From Mucor racemosus (taxonomy: Eukaryota > Mucoromycota > Mucoromycetes > Mucorales > Mucoraceae): 64,000 nucleotides of DNA. The translations under genes were made by a program, and so were the position numbers. Shown piece after piece: positions 10,253 to 22,325 of the stretch (the stretch's first letter is position 1; each line of letters starts with the position of its first letter). The notes under the pieces were generated by a model. It worked only from the letters and a program-made list of their open reading frames with translations, searched no databases and was not told where the DNA came from. The stretch is from assembly GCA_027405735.1 (NCBI GenBank), contig JAPEHQ010000019.1:253001-317000 (forward strand). Reading direction: 5' to 3'.

Positions 10253-12060
10253 GGTTCTTAAATAATGGCTTTCGAATGTTTTCACCCAATATTGAATTAA
10301 ATCACGTAAAATCTTTACATAATATGTATCTTTACTCCATAGACCATTGACATCTTGAGAGTTATTGGGAAATAGATCTTATTTTTATAAAGAGGAAAGT
10401 AATAAAGAGACTAGGTAGTGATTCAATCACGGAGAACGTAGGGTCTTTATTATAAAATGAAAAGGGAACCAAGAACTGTTAGGTCTCGGTTCCTGAAGAT
10501 ATTTATACTACAATTTCTATTAAATGTCAGTTCTAATAGGAATTGAAACTAAATAAAAGTGCGAAAACCGACACATCTCTCGGAAAACAGAAATATTAAT
10601 ATCAGAATATAAGCGTACTGGCCAAACATTGACCAAAAAAAGACCAAGATTAACCTAAAATTGGTTACAAAAAATTGAGCATCTAAATTGAGGTACTGAT
10701 TTTTTGTAATTACAAGATAGATCTAGCTCTAAGCTACTCTTCATTTTTTGTTTCAGTGAAAAATATTGATTTTTCGTTGAGATAATCAAGATAATGGTTT
10801 ATATCAGAGCTTAAACAATATAGTAACGGGCTTCTAAAATTGATCTGAAAAAATGATTGAAAAATGGTTGAAAAATGATTCAAAAAATAAAATCGTTTAA
10901 ATGCTCATAAACAGCAAAGTAAGTAGACCTAGCGTATTAAATGGTTTTTGTACAGTTTTAAATTCTACATCCATTTATATAAAATTTAAAAAAATGTTTC
11001 ACGTAAATTTTTTTGCAAAATGCAATTGAAATTTTGAAGGTTTTTTGAAGATACAGAACACTTTTTATAAGCATATTTTAAACTTAGATAATGGAGATGA
11101 TGTATAGCAAAATTATCTGTCGATCGAGCTATTATTTAACTTTTTAGCTACATTTTTCGTAGAGAAAACGAGATTTTGTCCAATTTTTTTTCGGTTTCAG
11201 AATTTGGGATGAGGGTATATAAGGGGAAAATGGACGCTAGAAATGGAGGTACCTTCTTTTACACATTTTTGAGGATATCTCCATGAAAAATCAATATTTT
11301 GAAAAAAACTAAATTGGGTCTAAGAGAGCTCAATGAGCTTGATAATATGGGTGTAAAAAAATTATTGCTCAATTTAACCAATATTTTGAAACTTACTATA
11401 GAAATGCCAAAATTTGAAAAAAAAGTAAAAGTACTCGGAATGTTTTTATATTAAAATATGTTATAGAGCACATCAAAACAAGTAAGTTTTATTATTAAAG
11501 AGTGTTAGTATAGCTTACTTTTTTCTAGAGATATGAAGCCTCAAAGTTTTCAATCCTTTAGCAGTGAAATACGCGTAAAAATCTGAAACATTAGTATTAA
11601 AAAATTAATATCACCTTCAAAAAATAGAATATTTCCGGATACTAGTTTTTGGATTAAAGTTAAACTTTTCAGGTACATTGGCGTATAATTTTTTCTTGGT
11701 GTTATTTAGTGAAAAAAAAAGTAGATAAGGAATGAAAAGAGAGGCCCAGTTTTCAAGGATAAAGCAGTAGCTTTTACGTGTTTTTGAGTCTTTCGTGAGA
11801 TATAAATAAATTTAGGAGCATATAACATTATACCACTAATTCAGGTATATTTTGCAACGTCTAAAGTGTACCTTAAAGAGTATTTAGTATGACATTATCT
11901 ATAGAAATAGAGCACGCTCTGATTTGAAGATTGACAATCTTGAAGATTAGCTTTAAAAACCCAATCCTTCTCGAGTGGTACGCATTAGCAAAATCCGTTT
12001 CAACAAAATATGCAATGCATTTTTTGAAATATTTGAACCAAAATTTGATGTAGAAATATG
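10253..12060 (+). repeat. Dispersed repeat family R1, copy A (longest plus-strand copy)
   Basis: Matches the segments at 30385-31462, 32691-33180, 47930-49665 (inverted) and 55990-57128. Landmarks are CAAGATAGATCTAGCTCTAAG, TCGATCGAGCTATTA and AAACTAAATTGGGTCT. No terminal repeats or long frame were found. A short frame around 11297-11420 reads almost the same in all copies (see findings). Probably a decayed transposon whose coding part has been lost. Confidence 0.75.
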
Positions 12061-12502
12061 AGAACTAGATAGAGTTTAATGTTTAGTTACATTGCATTTA
12101 CTCATTATTTTGTAGATATATCATGCCTGAAATACCTTAGATTAAATCAATGAAAATTTAAAGTATGGATTTTAGAGAATTAAACCAATGTACTAACGTA
12201 AAGCAACAGCAACCTTGATGTATTAATGTGCTCTGTAATGTGTCAGGTATGTATTTGCATTAATCATTTCAAAAATATCAAATGAATTAGTACGGGAGCT
12301 CGATCTCACACAGACCGTAATAAACCAAAATTTCAGTAAAATCATCTCAATCCCGCGGCATTTTTTTTTTGGATAGATTAATGTCCATACCATCCAGTTA
12401 GTGCAAAATTACATTTAGGATATATCTTGTAGCATTCAAAGACACATAATATAGATATAAGTTTTTCGTAGGTTTAAGTTATACCTGCAATACCATTTCG
12501 GT
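12061..12502. other. Intergenic, nothing recognised
   Basis: AT-rich spacer with a run of T at 12361-12370. No gene or repeat match noticed. Confidence 0.4.
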
Positions 12503-13245
12503 TTAAAATTCACACAATGGGTGCGTTACTTTATTCAAAGCTTTCAAAGTGTCATCCTCATCCTGAACTATTGATTTATTGATTGCTTCTGACTTTTTCG
12601 GATGTTGTTGAATATAACCTACTGTGCCATATATTCTGATAGTTTTCAGTCCAAGAAGAACGCGGATTCTACTTGCCAACTCTAGTCCATAGCTTGATGA
12701 TATCCTTTTTAGTTGATCAATATTGAAAAACGCACTAAAGACAGCATCTTTATTAGCAAAGACTGAACCTTGTTTGATACAGTTGCCTTTGAAGTCCAAA
12801 ACAAACATTCTTTGTTTGCAATGTGTTGAGCAGAAGAGCGCATAAAGCATTGTTGTGTCAATAAGGAAGGAGTGGAGAGCAGTCGGTTTGATGATTGGCA
12901 TTAATTTCACAACTTGATCACCGTATCCAATAGATCGTAACACTTGATTTGCCCATCAAGACAAAAGGGTGCAGATACTGAATCTTATTTATAATGCTAG
13001 TACAACTATGACAGAAGGGAGTAGCTGACTGAAGTTGATATATTTGTTATTGTTATTTGGAAAGTGGATTGCAAGGTTTTTATATAAAGCATATCATTGT
13101 TTTCTTTTGTAGCAGCTTTTTTCCTACTTCCTTCACTCGGCTTGTCCCTTTTACGTTTTGTGTCTCGTTGTATAAAAGAGGCAGGCGGATTAATTTGTGT
13201 GGTTTCAATGTTGAATATCTGTTTTTGCCGTCTTTTATAACGCAT
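12503..13245 (-). pseudogene. Fragment of an unrecognised gene (two coding-like pieces)
   Basis: Two open stretches lie in series on the minus strand. The upstream piece (13245-13006) is basic and begins RYKRRQKQIFNIETTQINPP, then KRKRDKPSEGSRKKAATKENN. The downstream piece (about 12960-12503) reads WANQVLRSIGYGDQVVKLMP...FVLDFKGNCIKQGSVFANKDAV and ends HPLCEF with a stop. They may be exons of one gene, but I found no donor/acceptor pair joining them cleanly in frame, and no ATG starts the second piece. The basic N-terminal piece followed by a compact domain would fit a transposon-related protein; that is a guess. Function unknown. Confidence 0.4.
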
Positions 13246-13673
13246 TTTGAGTTATTGTTTTATTTTATGCTAAGAAAAGAGAGTTCAAATGTTGTCAGTG
13301 TCAATATTTTGTCATTTAAATATGCAATAGAGCAATTTTTCTTGTAAAAGTACATTTATAATATAATGATTAATGTTAAGTGATCATTTTGAAGATGCCA
13401 TATACTGACAAGAAAATACAGTTGAACTATTCAATGATTATCATTACTATAATTAACATATACATTTTTTTTTATTAAGACGACATTTATCAAGTACACA
13501 TGGGAATCTTAGATCGCTGATATGTATTTTCGTAGGCATTTTAAAGTTTACCCTATGAAGTTATATCGGGTTAATTCGTATGTGGTACCGAAAAAAAAAG
13601 TATAAAGATTGGCTTTGAGGAACATTTTCACGTTTTTCTGTATCTTTAAATTACACGAACAGCATTCTTAATA
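13246..13673. other. Upstream region of the first D-amino-acid oxidase gene
   Basis: Non-coding, AT-rich; holds the promoter of the gene starting at 13674. No distinct regulatory site identified. Confidence 0.4.
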
Positions 13674-15155
13674 ATGATTGATACTAACAAACCTATTATT
13701 GTCATCGGTGCTGGTGTAGTTGGTCTTTCTACCGCATTACGATTAAAGCAAAAAGGGTACAAGAAGGTTACTATTGTAGCTAAATATGTTCCTGGTGATA
13801 TGTGCATTGAATATACTTCCCCATTTGCCGGTATATAAACAAAAGAACTTACAGAGATGAGCGCATGCAGATCAGTTACTAAATGTTTGATAATTTTAGG
13901 TGCCCATTGGAGAACAATGGCACCAAATAGCAACAAGTTATTGCAAAGTGAGTAATATTTTATTCCATCAAATCCAGATTCGATTTAACATGTTCAGTGT
14001 AGAATTCGATGCTGTAACCTATGACAGGTTTATGGATCTCGCCAAATCATCTGATAATCCTGGACTTATGATTGTTCCCAGTTATGACTATTACGATGAT
14101 GCCGGTGCTACTGAGATCTATGATCCATGGTTTAAGGATCTAGTCCAAGATGTATGATTTATGCAAGAGATGTACCCATCAAAATCAATTAACCACATTA
14201 TTTCTAGTTTGAATTCTTGACAGAGAAGGATAATTTACCACATGGAGCGCAATTAGGTCACAAATACACAACTAGTAAATCTCTTACATACTATGAGTCA
14301 TTATCAACTGATTACTCACTAATATAAAATTGTTAGTTCTTATTAATACGCCGGTCTACATTACATGGCTCGCTTCTAAATTCAAAGCTTTAGGTGGCGT
14401 GATTGTACAACGCCACATTGATCATATTGATGAAGTCTTTGATTTGGTTGGAAAAGCCCCATTTGTAGTAAACTGCACTGGCTTAGGCGCTAGATTTTTA
14501 GGTGGAGTCAACGATGAGACTGTATTCCCTACTCGAGGACAGACAATTGTTGTGAAAGCATCACACATCAAAAGAACCATTACGCATATGGGTACGTTAA
14601 AACCCAATGACACTTTCGAAATGATAGACAAATTTTATCCTAAGTAGTAAATTTCTACAGGAACACAAGGCATTAATTATGTTATTCCAAGATCTGATGG
14701 AACAGTTATTCTAGGTGGAACTGCCAATAAACATGATTTGTAAGTCTTTTATGTCAAACGCTAAACATTTACTAAATTTATTATAATAGCAATCCATTCC
14801 CTGAAGCTGAAACCAACAAGATTATTCTACAAAAGACATTTGCATTATGTCCTGAATTAAAAGAGAAACCATTAGAAATTGTAAAGTATAATGTTGGTTT
14901 GCGTCCATCGCGAATCGGTGGTGTTCGAATCGAAAATGAAATGATCAGTAAGCGAAATATCATTGACAGATATAAATACATGTCATATTGACAGTTTGAT
15001 GTTATTTTGTAGCTTCAAGAAATAAAAAGCAAACAGTTCAAGTGACTCATGCCTATGGCCATGGTGGTTTCGGTGTTCAGTCTAGCTGGGGTTGTGCTGA
15101 ATATATCGTTAAAATTATGGAGCATGGATTTGCATCTACAGCAGCTCGTCTTTAA
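13674..15155 (+). CDS. D-amino-acid/D-aspartate oxidase, peroxisomal (351 aa, 8 exons)
   Basis: Exons: 13674-13830, 13900-13947, 14003-14151, 14208-14274, 14337-14591, 14661-14739, 14790-14947, 15013-15155 (1,056 nt, in frame throughout). A flavoprotein of the DAO family that oxidises D-amino acids to 2-oxo acids, ammonia and hydrogen peroxide. The FAD-binding GAGVVG motif is at residues 12-17 after a beta strand. VNCTGLGAR and PTRGQ are typical internal motifs. The active-site arginine region is VGLRPSRIGGVR, and the C-terminal signature is HAYGHGGFGVQSSWG. The protein ends ARL, a valid peroxisomal PTS1 tripeptide. Length and motif order are normal for the family. Whether it prefers neutral D-amino acids or D-aspartate cannot be told from sequence. 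A paralogue follows 438 bp downstream in the same direction. Confidence 0.93.
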
Positions 15156-15593
15156 CCTCGGTTGATGTGATACAGAGTCATTATTTTTGATATACCATCT
15201 TGATTGGGAGTAGTTGAAACTATATCGTCAAAGCATAACACATAATATACATATGTAACTAGATGTTATTTAATGATAAACTATAATAAATATTTAGCTT
15301 TTAATCAGCAGTTTACATAATGTGGTACGATTAAAATTGTGTGAAAAACTATAAATTATTCAAGTTTATTTATCATATCACGCATACTCAACAAAGTTCA
15401 AGCGTAACATTTTCTACTAATAAAACCTGAGAGTGTGTTTTTCTACAAATACGTCCTGTTATTTATATCATTTTTACTTTATAAAGTCTAGTTGTTTATG
15501 ATTTAAACGCGGGTGGAAAAAAATATAAATATATTTCCTAGTAAAATATTGATATTTTTTACTTTTTTTTTTATATTATATTTTATATACTAA
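15156..15593. other. Spacer between the two oxidase genes
   Basis: 438 bp of AT-rich DNA holding the 3' end of the first and the promoter of the second oxidase gene. T-rich just before the ATG at 15594. No further feature. Confidence 0.5.
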
Positions 15594-17027
15594 ATGGTTT
15601 GTAACAATTGTACTTTGGGTAGGGTTACTGTAATTGGAGCTGGCGTGGTTGGATTAACCACAGCACTTTTGCTTCAACAAAGAGGTTATGATGTGACAAT
15701 CGTAGCGGATCATTTTCCTGGAGACAAAGGCATAGGATATACTTCTCCTGTAGCAGGTGCAAGATGGAAAACATTGGCACCTAATTCGGATCTAAGATTA
15801 CAGAGTAAAGTTGCATAATTTGATATAAAACACACAGATTATTAAATGAATGTAGGATATGATGCGGTTTCTTTCAATTTCTTTTGGAAACTTGCTAAAA
15901 CTCATGCAGCTGAAGCAGGTATTATGGTTGTATCTGCTTATGATTATCATGAGAAATGTGATGACAATGTGTTGAATCCATGGTGGAAAACTTTGGTACC
16001 TACTGTAAGTTATATATATTGTATTTCCATTTTTTTTTTCGTTAAAAGAATATTATTGTAGTTTCAAACAATCGAAAAGAAAGAATTACCTGATCATATT
16101 TCGGTCGGTTACCATTATACCACAGGTAACACAAAGAAAAGCTTAATCTTGTATACAAAACTGATCTAAACTATATTTGCAGTATTGATCAATCCTTTGG
16201 TTTATCTACCTTGGCTCTTAAAACAATATTTTGCATTGGGCGGTAAACATCGAAAGCAAAAGATAGATCAAATTTCAGATGTTATATCTGATGATACCGA
16301 TATTGTCGTGAATTGTACGGGTGTAAGAGCAAAAGATCTAGGAGGAGTTATGGACAAATCAATCACTCCAACTCGTGGGCAAAATGTCATTATCAAAGCA
16401 CCTCATATAAGAAAAACTATCTCCATTTCAAGTAAAAACATACATTTTTTTGTAATCAAACACTCAAGTAACATTTTGAAATAGGATCGGATAGCTATAC
16501 TTATGTAATCCCTCGTTGTGATGGAACTGTCATATTAGGCACAACAAAGGACACTGATTCTATGTAAGAAAGAACTCTGCATATATATATATATATATAT
16601 AGAAATTAGATTCTAATTTGTTATATATACAGTGATTCCAATATTGATAAGAGAATTACAGATGATATACTCAAAAGAGCAATTGAATGTTGTCCAGATT
16701 TAAGTTTATCACATAAAGGAGTTGCTGATCTAAAAGTTGTTGGGAACATTGTAGGGATAAGACCTACTAGAAAAGGCGGCCCAAGAGTTCAAAATGAATA
16801 CTTTAGTAAGTTATTTATATTCACAACAGCATTTTCAATACTCATATAATAAATTAGAGTTACCATCTGGAAAACAAGTGCTCATTACGCATAATTATGG
16901 CCATGGCGGCTCAGGATTTCAATCAAGTTGGGGAACAGCTCAGGAAGCTGTGCGTCTTATTAAACAGGGTAATAATGCATTGCAAAATGATACAAAGGAT
17001 ATCAGAAAATTGCTCTCTCGACTATAA
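15594..17027 (+). CDS. D-amino-acid/D-aspartate oxidase, peroxisomal, second copy (364 aa, 7 exons)
   Basis: Exons: 15594-15804, 15856-16004, 16062-16125, 16183-16431, 16485-16563, 16633-16805, 16858-17027 (1,095 nt, in frame). Same family and reaction as the upstream gene. It has the FAD motif GAGVVG at residues 15-20, VNCTGVRAKDLGG, PTRGQ, VGIRPTRKGGPR and HNYGHGGSGFQSSWG. The C-terminus is SRL, again a PTS1 peroxisomal signal. Six intron positions are shared with the upstream gene, but the first intron of that gene (inside the AGAHW/AGARW motif) is missing here. The proteins have clearly diverged, so the duplication is not recent. A TA microsatellite lies in the intron near 16582. Confidence 0.92.
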
Positions 17028-17325
17028 TTATCTGTTTAGAAAATAAACCAAATATAAAGTTTTCCAGTCTATTTTTTCTTCTGAAACATTCATCTTTAAA
17101 TAGTTTCCACTAGGTCAAAAAGTACGATATTTGTCGCAACTCTGCTTAAATACATCTAATGTCATGTAAATTACATGTAAACATTTTTTTATTTTGTGAA
17201 ATTGAGATATTTTTATCAGATAGTTCAGGATTTTTCCGTTTTTTCCCTATAAATTTGTACATATTTGTATTCGAATCTCATTGTATAAATGCCACTTTTA
17301 TGTAAAATATAAAGTTTAGACAGAT
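17028..17325. other. Convergent spacer
   Basis: Between the plus-strand oxidase gene and the end of the minus-strand broken flavin enzyme gene. No feature besides probable 3' processing signals. Confidence 0.4.
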
Positions 17326-18420
17326 TTATTTGTACGATAAAAGAGTAATCGAGACATCCTGTGGCATTATGCGTACAAAAAGTGGTTGATTACTCAACAA
17401 TCTTATCATCAAATTAGGCTTATCAATAAAAGCATGGCGAAATGCAATCAAATCACCTATCTTTTTAGCCATATCAAACTATTTTCGACAGCATTAGAAT
17501 ATCCGCTTGTCGATATGAATGATTCTTTCCATGACTGACGGAAATGTCCAAGGGGATCAACCTTGTTCACTGAATACTTATTTACAAACCTGCTCGAGGC
17601 ACCGTCATATGTAAATACGCTAAATCTGGATAACTCTTTTGTATCTCCTTTTGTCAAATAGCTCCAAGTTTCCACAACACTTCTATCGCGCATCTCTTGG
17701 AATCAATTTACTGGAGAAAAACGAATAGCAGTTTTTTTGGGCCCAATGTCGCTGATAACAGCGTTCAATATTTGTAGCATGAATCGAGCACGGTTAGGTA
17801 TAGAGCCGCCATAGATACCAGTACTTTTATTACTTGATGTATTGAGAAATTGATTAGTGAGAAACCCTTTAGCACCGTGTATTTCGACGCCAACGAAACC
17901 AGCTTCTATGGCATTATTGGCCACTTTTACGAAATCTTTAATAATCTCTCTGATTTCACTTGTTTCAAGAGCTCTAGGCAAATTGATTATCATCGCCAGG
18001 CAATATATTCAGCCCTTCTACTGCAATGCTTGATGGAGCGACTGACTGTTCTTGATTTGGATCCAACTGATATGTGCCTGCATGACCAATATGCCATAAC
18101 TGCATATGTATAACCTTTTTTTTTTCATGGAAAGCCGTAGATACAGTACTTGTTTCCATGCTTCAGTTTATTCTGTGTTGTACGGTAAATCCTGAAAGAT
18201 TGATGATAACCACCTGAAATTTTAGGGATAAAAGAAGGCTCACTAATAAATAAACCACCTTCTGTGGCTCTTTGCTTGTAATATTCTATATCAATATCAC
18301 TTATAGTTGCATCCAAATTGGATCCAAAACGACACATTGGAGCAAGCACAATACAACGATTTAAGAAATTATTGCTAATTTGACAGGTGAAAATATAGCT
18401 TTGTCACCCAGAAGGTTATA
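17326..18420 (-). pseudogene. Broken NADH:flavin oxidoreductase (old yellow enzyme family)
   Basis: Pieces in family order are recognisable on the minus strand in changing frames: IFSPVKLA, then NRCIVLAPMCRFGSN, IEYYKQRATEGGLFISEPSFI, IHMQLWHIGHAGTYQLDPN, PRALETSEIREIIKDFV, EAGFVGVEIHGAKGFLTNQFLN, YGGSIPNRARFMLQI, AIRFSPVN, DPLGHFRQSWKESFISTSGYS, and GDLIAFRHAFIDKPNL near the end. Intact members are FMN enzymes that reduce activated alkenes with NAD(P)H. At least four breaks occur: a frameshift near 18390, more near 18140-18200, one near 17990, a stop after RFSPVN at about 17703, and a shift near 17457. No splice sites explain them. No full enzyme can be made. It sits tail to tail with the oxidase pair. 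Confidence 0.85.
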
Positions 18421-18580
18421 CAAGAATAAAAGATTAGGAACAAGTAGATTTCTTCCTATTATAACCATGTTGTAAATTGTAAATAAAACATTAAATTGAC
18501 GTGATTTATATCAATGCTTAAAAAATGTATTGAATGAAAAAATATAAATGGTATAGAAATATAAGAAAGAAGAGGTATAT

Positions 18581-20750
18581 TTATGCTCTATGAATAATAC
18601 ATCGTTGAACTGGATCAGTTGGTTCTGCTGAATTCCATTGAGTTATAGTTGAAAATGATATAAATGCCATACTATAAAAATAATGTTAGTACAAATTCAA
18701 GATATAATATGCATATATTTACCATATAATACCAAATAGAATCAACGTAAAATTAGCTATACGTCTTGTTGTAGGTAATTCCAATGCTTTTAAATGAAAC
18801 AAAGGAGGGAAAACAAAGCACAGAGGAATACAGAACAGAGCACCGATTAGAGATACAAATTTATCTAATTTATCCTTTGAGCCAACAATGCCAATTCCTG
18901 CACATAAAAACACGACGAATACTCGAAACACATTCTTTTGCCACTTGACAACTGCATTGTTTTTTCCTGATTTGGTAGTAAATAAACCATTTTCCATGAT
19001 ACGAATTGCAGGAAATAATTGAAGTGGAATTGACAGACAAATAGCCAAAGAATATAGCGTTTGAATTGAAGATACCATGGGATCTTTACTGGGTAAATTC
19101 AGTAAAATAATAGTTTGTACATTTTCGCCAAATGTCATGTAAGACAAAGCACCCATTGTAATGAATAAACAAGTGATTACAGTAAGTACTCTTGTGAGTA
19201 CCCGAGGAAATTTCTTGGGATCTTTCATTGATTCAGTGATAGGAATTACTATATAATAGTGTAAGATTTCTCAACATATAAAATCTCCTCTTGTTTTTTA
19301 CTAACCTAATCCAATGCCTTCAAATGTAAATGCAGCAGTTCCAAGGAATAACGGATAATGAAGTGGATTCCACATTTCAACTTGAACCATGCCAATTGAA
19401 AATAACTCTTTTATATCATAATAAAACAGATAAATCAAACCAATAACAATAAAAACATCTGCAATCAAAGCGAATACTGATAATCTTTGGATTTTTCTTA
19501 TCATTGCTAATGGAATGAAAGCAAAACTTTGTGCCAATATTAAAAGATGCATAGGAATCGTAACTCGACATTTTGAAAATGTTAGAACCAATGATTGTAA
19601 ATTCTCTGCAACAAAAATCATATAAGCACATACAAATCCAATTTGTGATAATGTAATGGCAACTAATACAGCAACTCGCATACGTGATCCATACAATACT
19701 CCTCCCATATCTCCAAAACTAGCTGGTACAACTAGACGAGTTTGTACAAGTAATAAAAAGGACCATAGTGAAATCAATGCCCAAGCAATGATGGCAAAAA
19801 TAGAGAATACAAGACCTCCATTATAAAACCTATGTGATTTGATAAATAAATGCAATAATCGATTTAATAAAATATACTTACGCTTTAGGTAAAAACATAA
19901 TACCTGTAGTAACAAATGATTTTAGCAGTAAAAACATAGCTTTACCAGGTGTCGCTTTTCCCTGCACTGTCTGTCCTGGACGAGATCTTGATAGCAATGG
20001 CATGGTTTCTCTTGCCTGAAGCTGTTTAAATTGTAACGGTACTACAGGTCTTTTAGAATTATTTGTGGTTGGTAATGGTAAACCTTGTGTAGAATCGGTA
20101 GCACCATAAGAGTACGATGCATTATTTAACGGTGGACGATAAGCCATGATACCACCTTCAGGTATACTATCTTCTTCGCTACTTGCTCCACCAGTTTCAT
20201 CTTCACTTGAATGATAAGAATCAGATGAAGAATCAGAAGAAGAAGATTCAGCATCACTTAAATTTTCACCACCAAAATGACCATACAAACACAGAAATTC
20301 AACAAAACTAGACGTTACAAAATTAGGGGGGTTCTTTCCTTGTTTCGCTGCTTTGCTCAATACATAATGACGTCTGAAACCACCAGGTTGCTTTAAAGAT
20401 TGCAACGATACATCAATGGTAGGTTCACGATGAGCAGGTAATGATATACTTTGTGTTCGATTTCTTTTTTGTTGCTTGTTTTCTACCTGAGCTGTCCATT
20501 TATAAATTTCATCCAATATGGAACCGCCAGGTAAAAGATGATGTGAGTTATAGGTAGGTTGCTTTTTTTGCTCTTGTTGTTGTTTGAGTTTTTGTTGTTT
20601 TTGTTGTTGTTTGCGTTGTTGTCGTTGTTTACGTGAGGGATGTGGAGGTATCAAGGAGGATGATGAGGATGCTGGATGATAAACAAGGTGGCGTTTCACT
20701 ACTTTAGCTACTTGTTCAACTGGCAAGTCAATAGTTACTGAGCGTTCCAT
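18581..20750 (-). CDS. Vacuolar amino acid transporter, Avt3/Avt4 type (669 aa, 4 exons)
   Basis: Exons: 20750-19882, 19829-19306, 19248-18723, 18671-18581 (2,010 nt, in frame). Family: amino acid/auxin permease (SLC36/Avt3-like). Fungal members export amino acids from the vacuole. The first ~265 residues are a long cytosolic region with a Q/K-rich stretch (about 40-66) and a Ser/Asp/Glu-rich acidic patch (about 163-200), likely phosphorylated. The membrane domain starts at KAMFLLLKSFVTTGIMFLPKAFYNGG, a strong Avt3 signature with the first intron inside it, and continues with about ten or eleven membrane segments, including GTAAFTFEGIGLVIPITESM. The 5' region has a 25-bp A run. The gene is divergent from the Doa10-like gene. 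Confidence 0.9.
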
Positions 20751-22325
20751 TTTGATGAATCCCTATACTTTTTCCAAAATGTCTATCTTTATATATAAAG
20801 TTTCTTGAAAGAAAAAAAAAAAAAAAAAAAAGAGAGTTTATTTGAGAGAATATTTTTTTTTCAAAAAAAGACACATTCTTATCCACTTCATTCAACTACC
20901 ACACTTCTCTGTCTCTCTTACTCACATCACATACACGCAGTTTCCCTGTGACGGTCCGAACATTTGAAATCTTACAAATCCCAATGTTTCGTCTTGTTGC
21001 ATAAAGCTATCTCGATCCAAATAGTTATCTTTTTACCAAGGGCAAGTAGTAGTTATATTTATCTAATCTATTGCTGTCTATCTATTGTTTTCCCTTGGGT
21101 CAAAAGCGATTAAAATTGTCCATTTGCCAAATCTAAAATGGTTTGAAACATTGGGCAATCATTGATTTATATAATTGCAATTCGAGCAATTTTCCATAAA
21201 TTACAAAAGTTTACCGTTCTGAATCAATGGGTATATATGCAGATACCAAACTACGTATATCTTGTTGTTAAAGAAATGTAATGTAAAAAAAAAAATATTG
21301 TCAGATATGAAAAAAGGGGTATCATGTAAACACGCTGCTTTTGAGCCACTCGAAACCTTTACATTTTAGGAAAAAAATTAGGAAAGAAACTGATACGCCA
21401 ACCAATGTTTTTTGTAGCAAAACTTTTAGTTTATCGATTCAATACTCTTGTAAAAACTTTTTAAAGATCAAAAATTACAAGATCTAGGATCATTTCATAA
21501 GCGGGAAACAAATTTTTTGATCGACAGCGGGGTTTTAATTTTACGATATATATAAATATATCTATAGACCAACAAGCAAACATGCAGTTATTTTGGCACT
21601 TCTATCTGCTATAAATAGAAGCGAAGAACACACAATCGAGCTTGATATACAATAATTTTATACATACTTTTTATAGAGTTGCTTAAACTCAAATAATTAC
21701 AAAAAAAAAACTCTAAATATTGTTGAAAAACCCTTTTTGCTTTCAGAGGTTAAAATAATCTGCTTGTCTTTATTAGGAAGGGTATCGTAGAATAAACAGC
21801 TTTTCTTATAGTGCTTTATAGATATACCAGAGAAAAAAATATGACATCGTAGCCAATATGTCAATAAATATTTAACTGTTTTGAAAATAAAAATTCATTG
21901 GTTTAAAGTCTTTGAAAAATTCTTTATGTTTAAAGGTTTCAGATTTATTTTCACTGACAGGCGATGCTAAATGATCAATATTGATCGTTATCAAACGTCC
22001 TAGACATATGATTTGATATTGTTTAATAAATTATGCAATCGGTTCTCTAGCTAAATTAATCAATTGAGTAATCAAATTGGAAACTTCATCTTAATTGACC
22101 CCTTTTTCTTTGTTTTCAAACCAGTTTCCATGTGCAACAACAACGAGACGCACTGATGATTTCTTTTTCAGTGACTTGTCTGGAAATTACTACAACCCTT
22201 TAGGATAAGCGAATTCACGCCCAAAATGGTACTACATGTTGCAAAAAAGTTGTAGCCTATTTAGAACCACGAACAAGTTCTCCCTCTCCCTTTTTCTTTT
22301 CTTTTTCTTCAACATTCGATAATAG
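20751..22325. other. Divergent intergenic region
   Basis: About 1.6 kb between the starts of the Avt3-like (minus) and Doa10-like (plus) genes; it must hold both promoters. A purine/poly-A tract is at about 20808-20836, and a pyrimidine-rich stretch (about 22276-22312) lies just before the Doa10-like ATG. No open frame or repeat family recognised. Confidence 0.5.
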
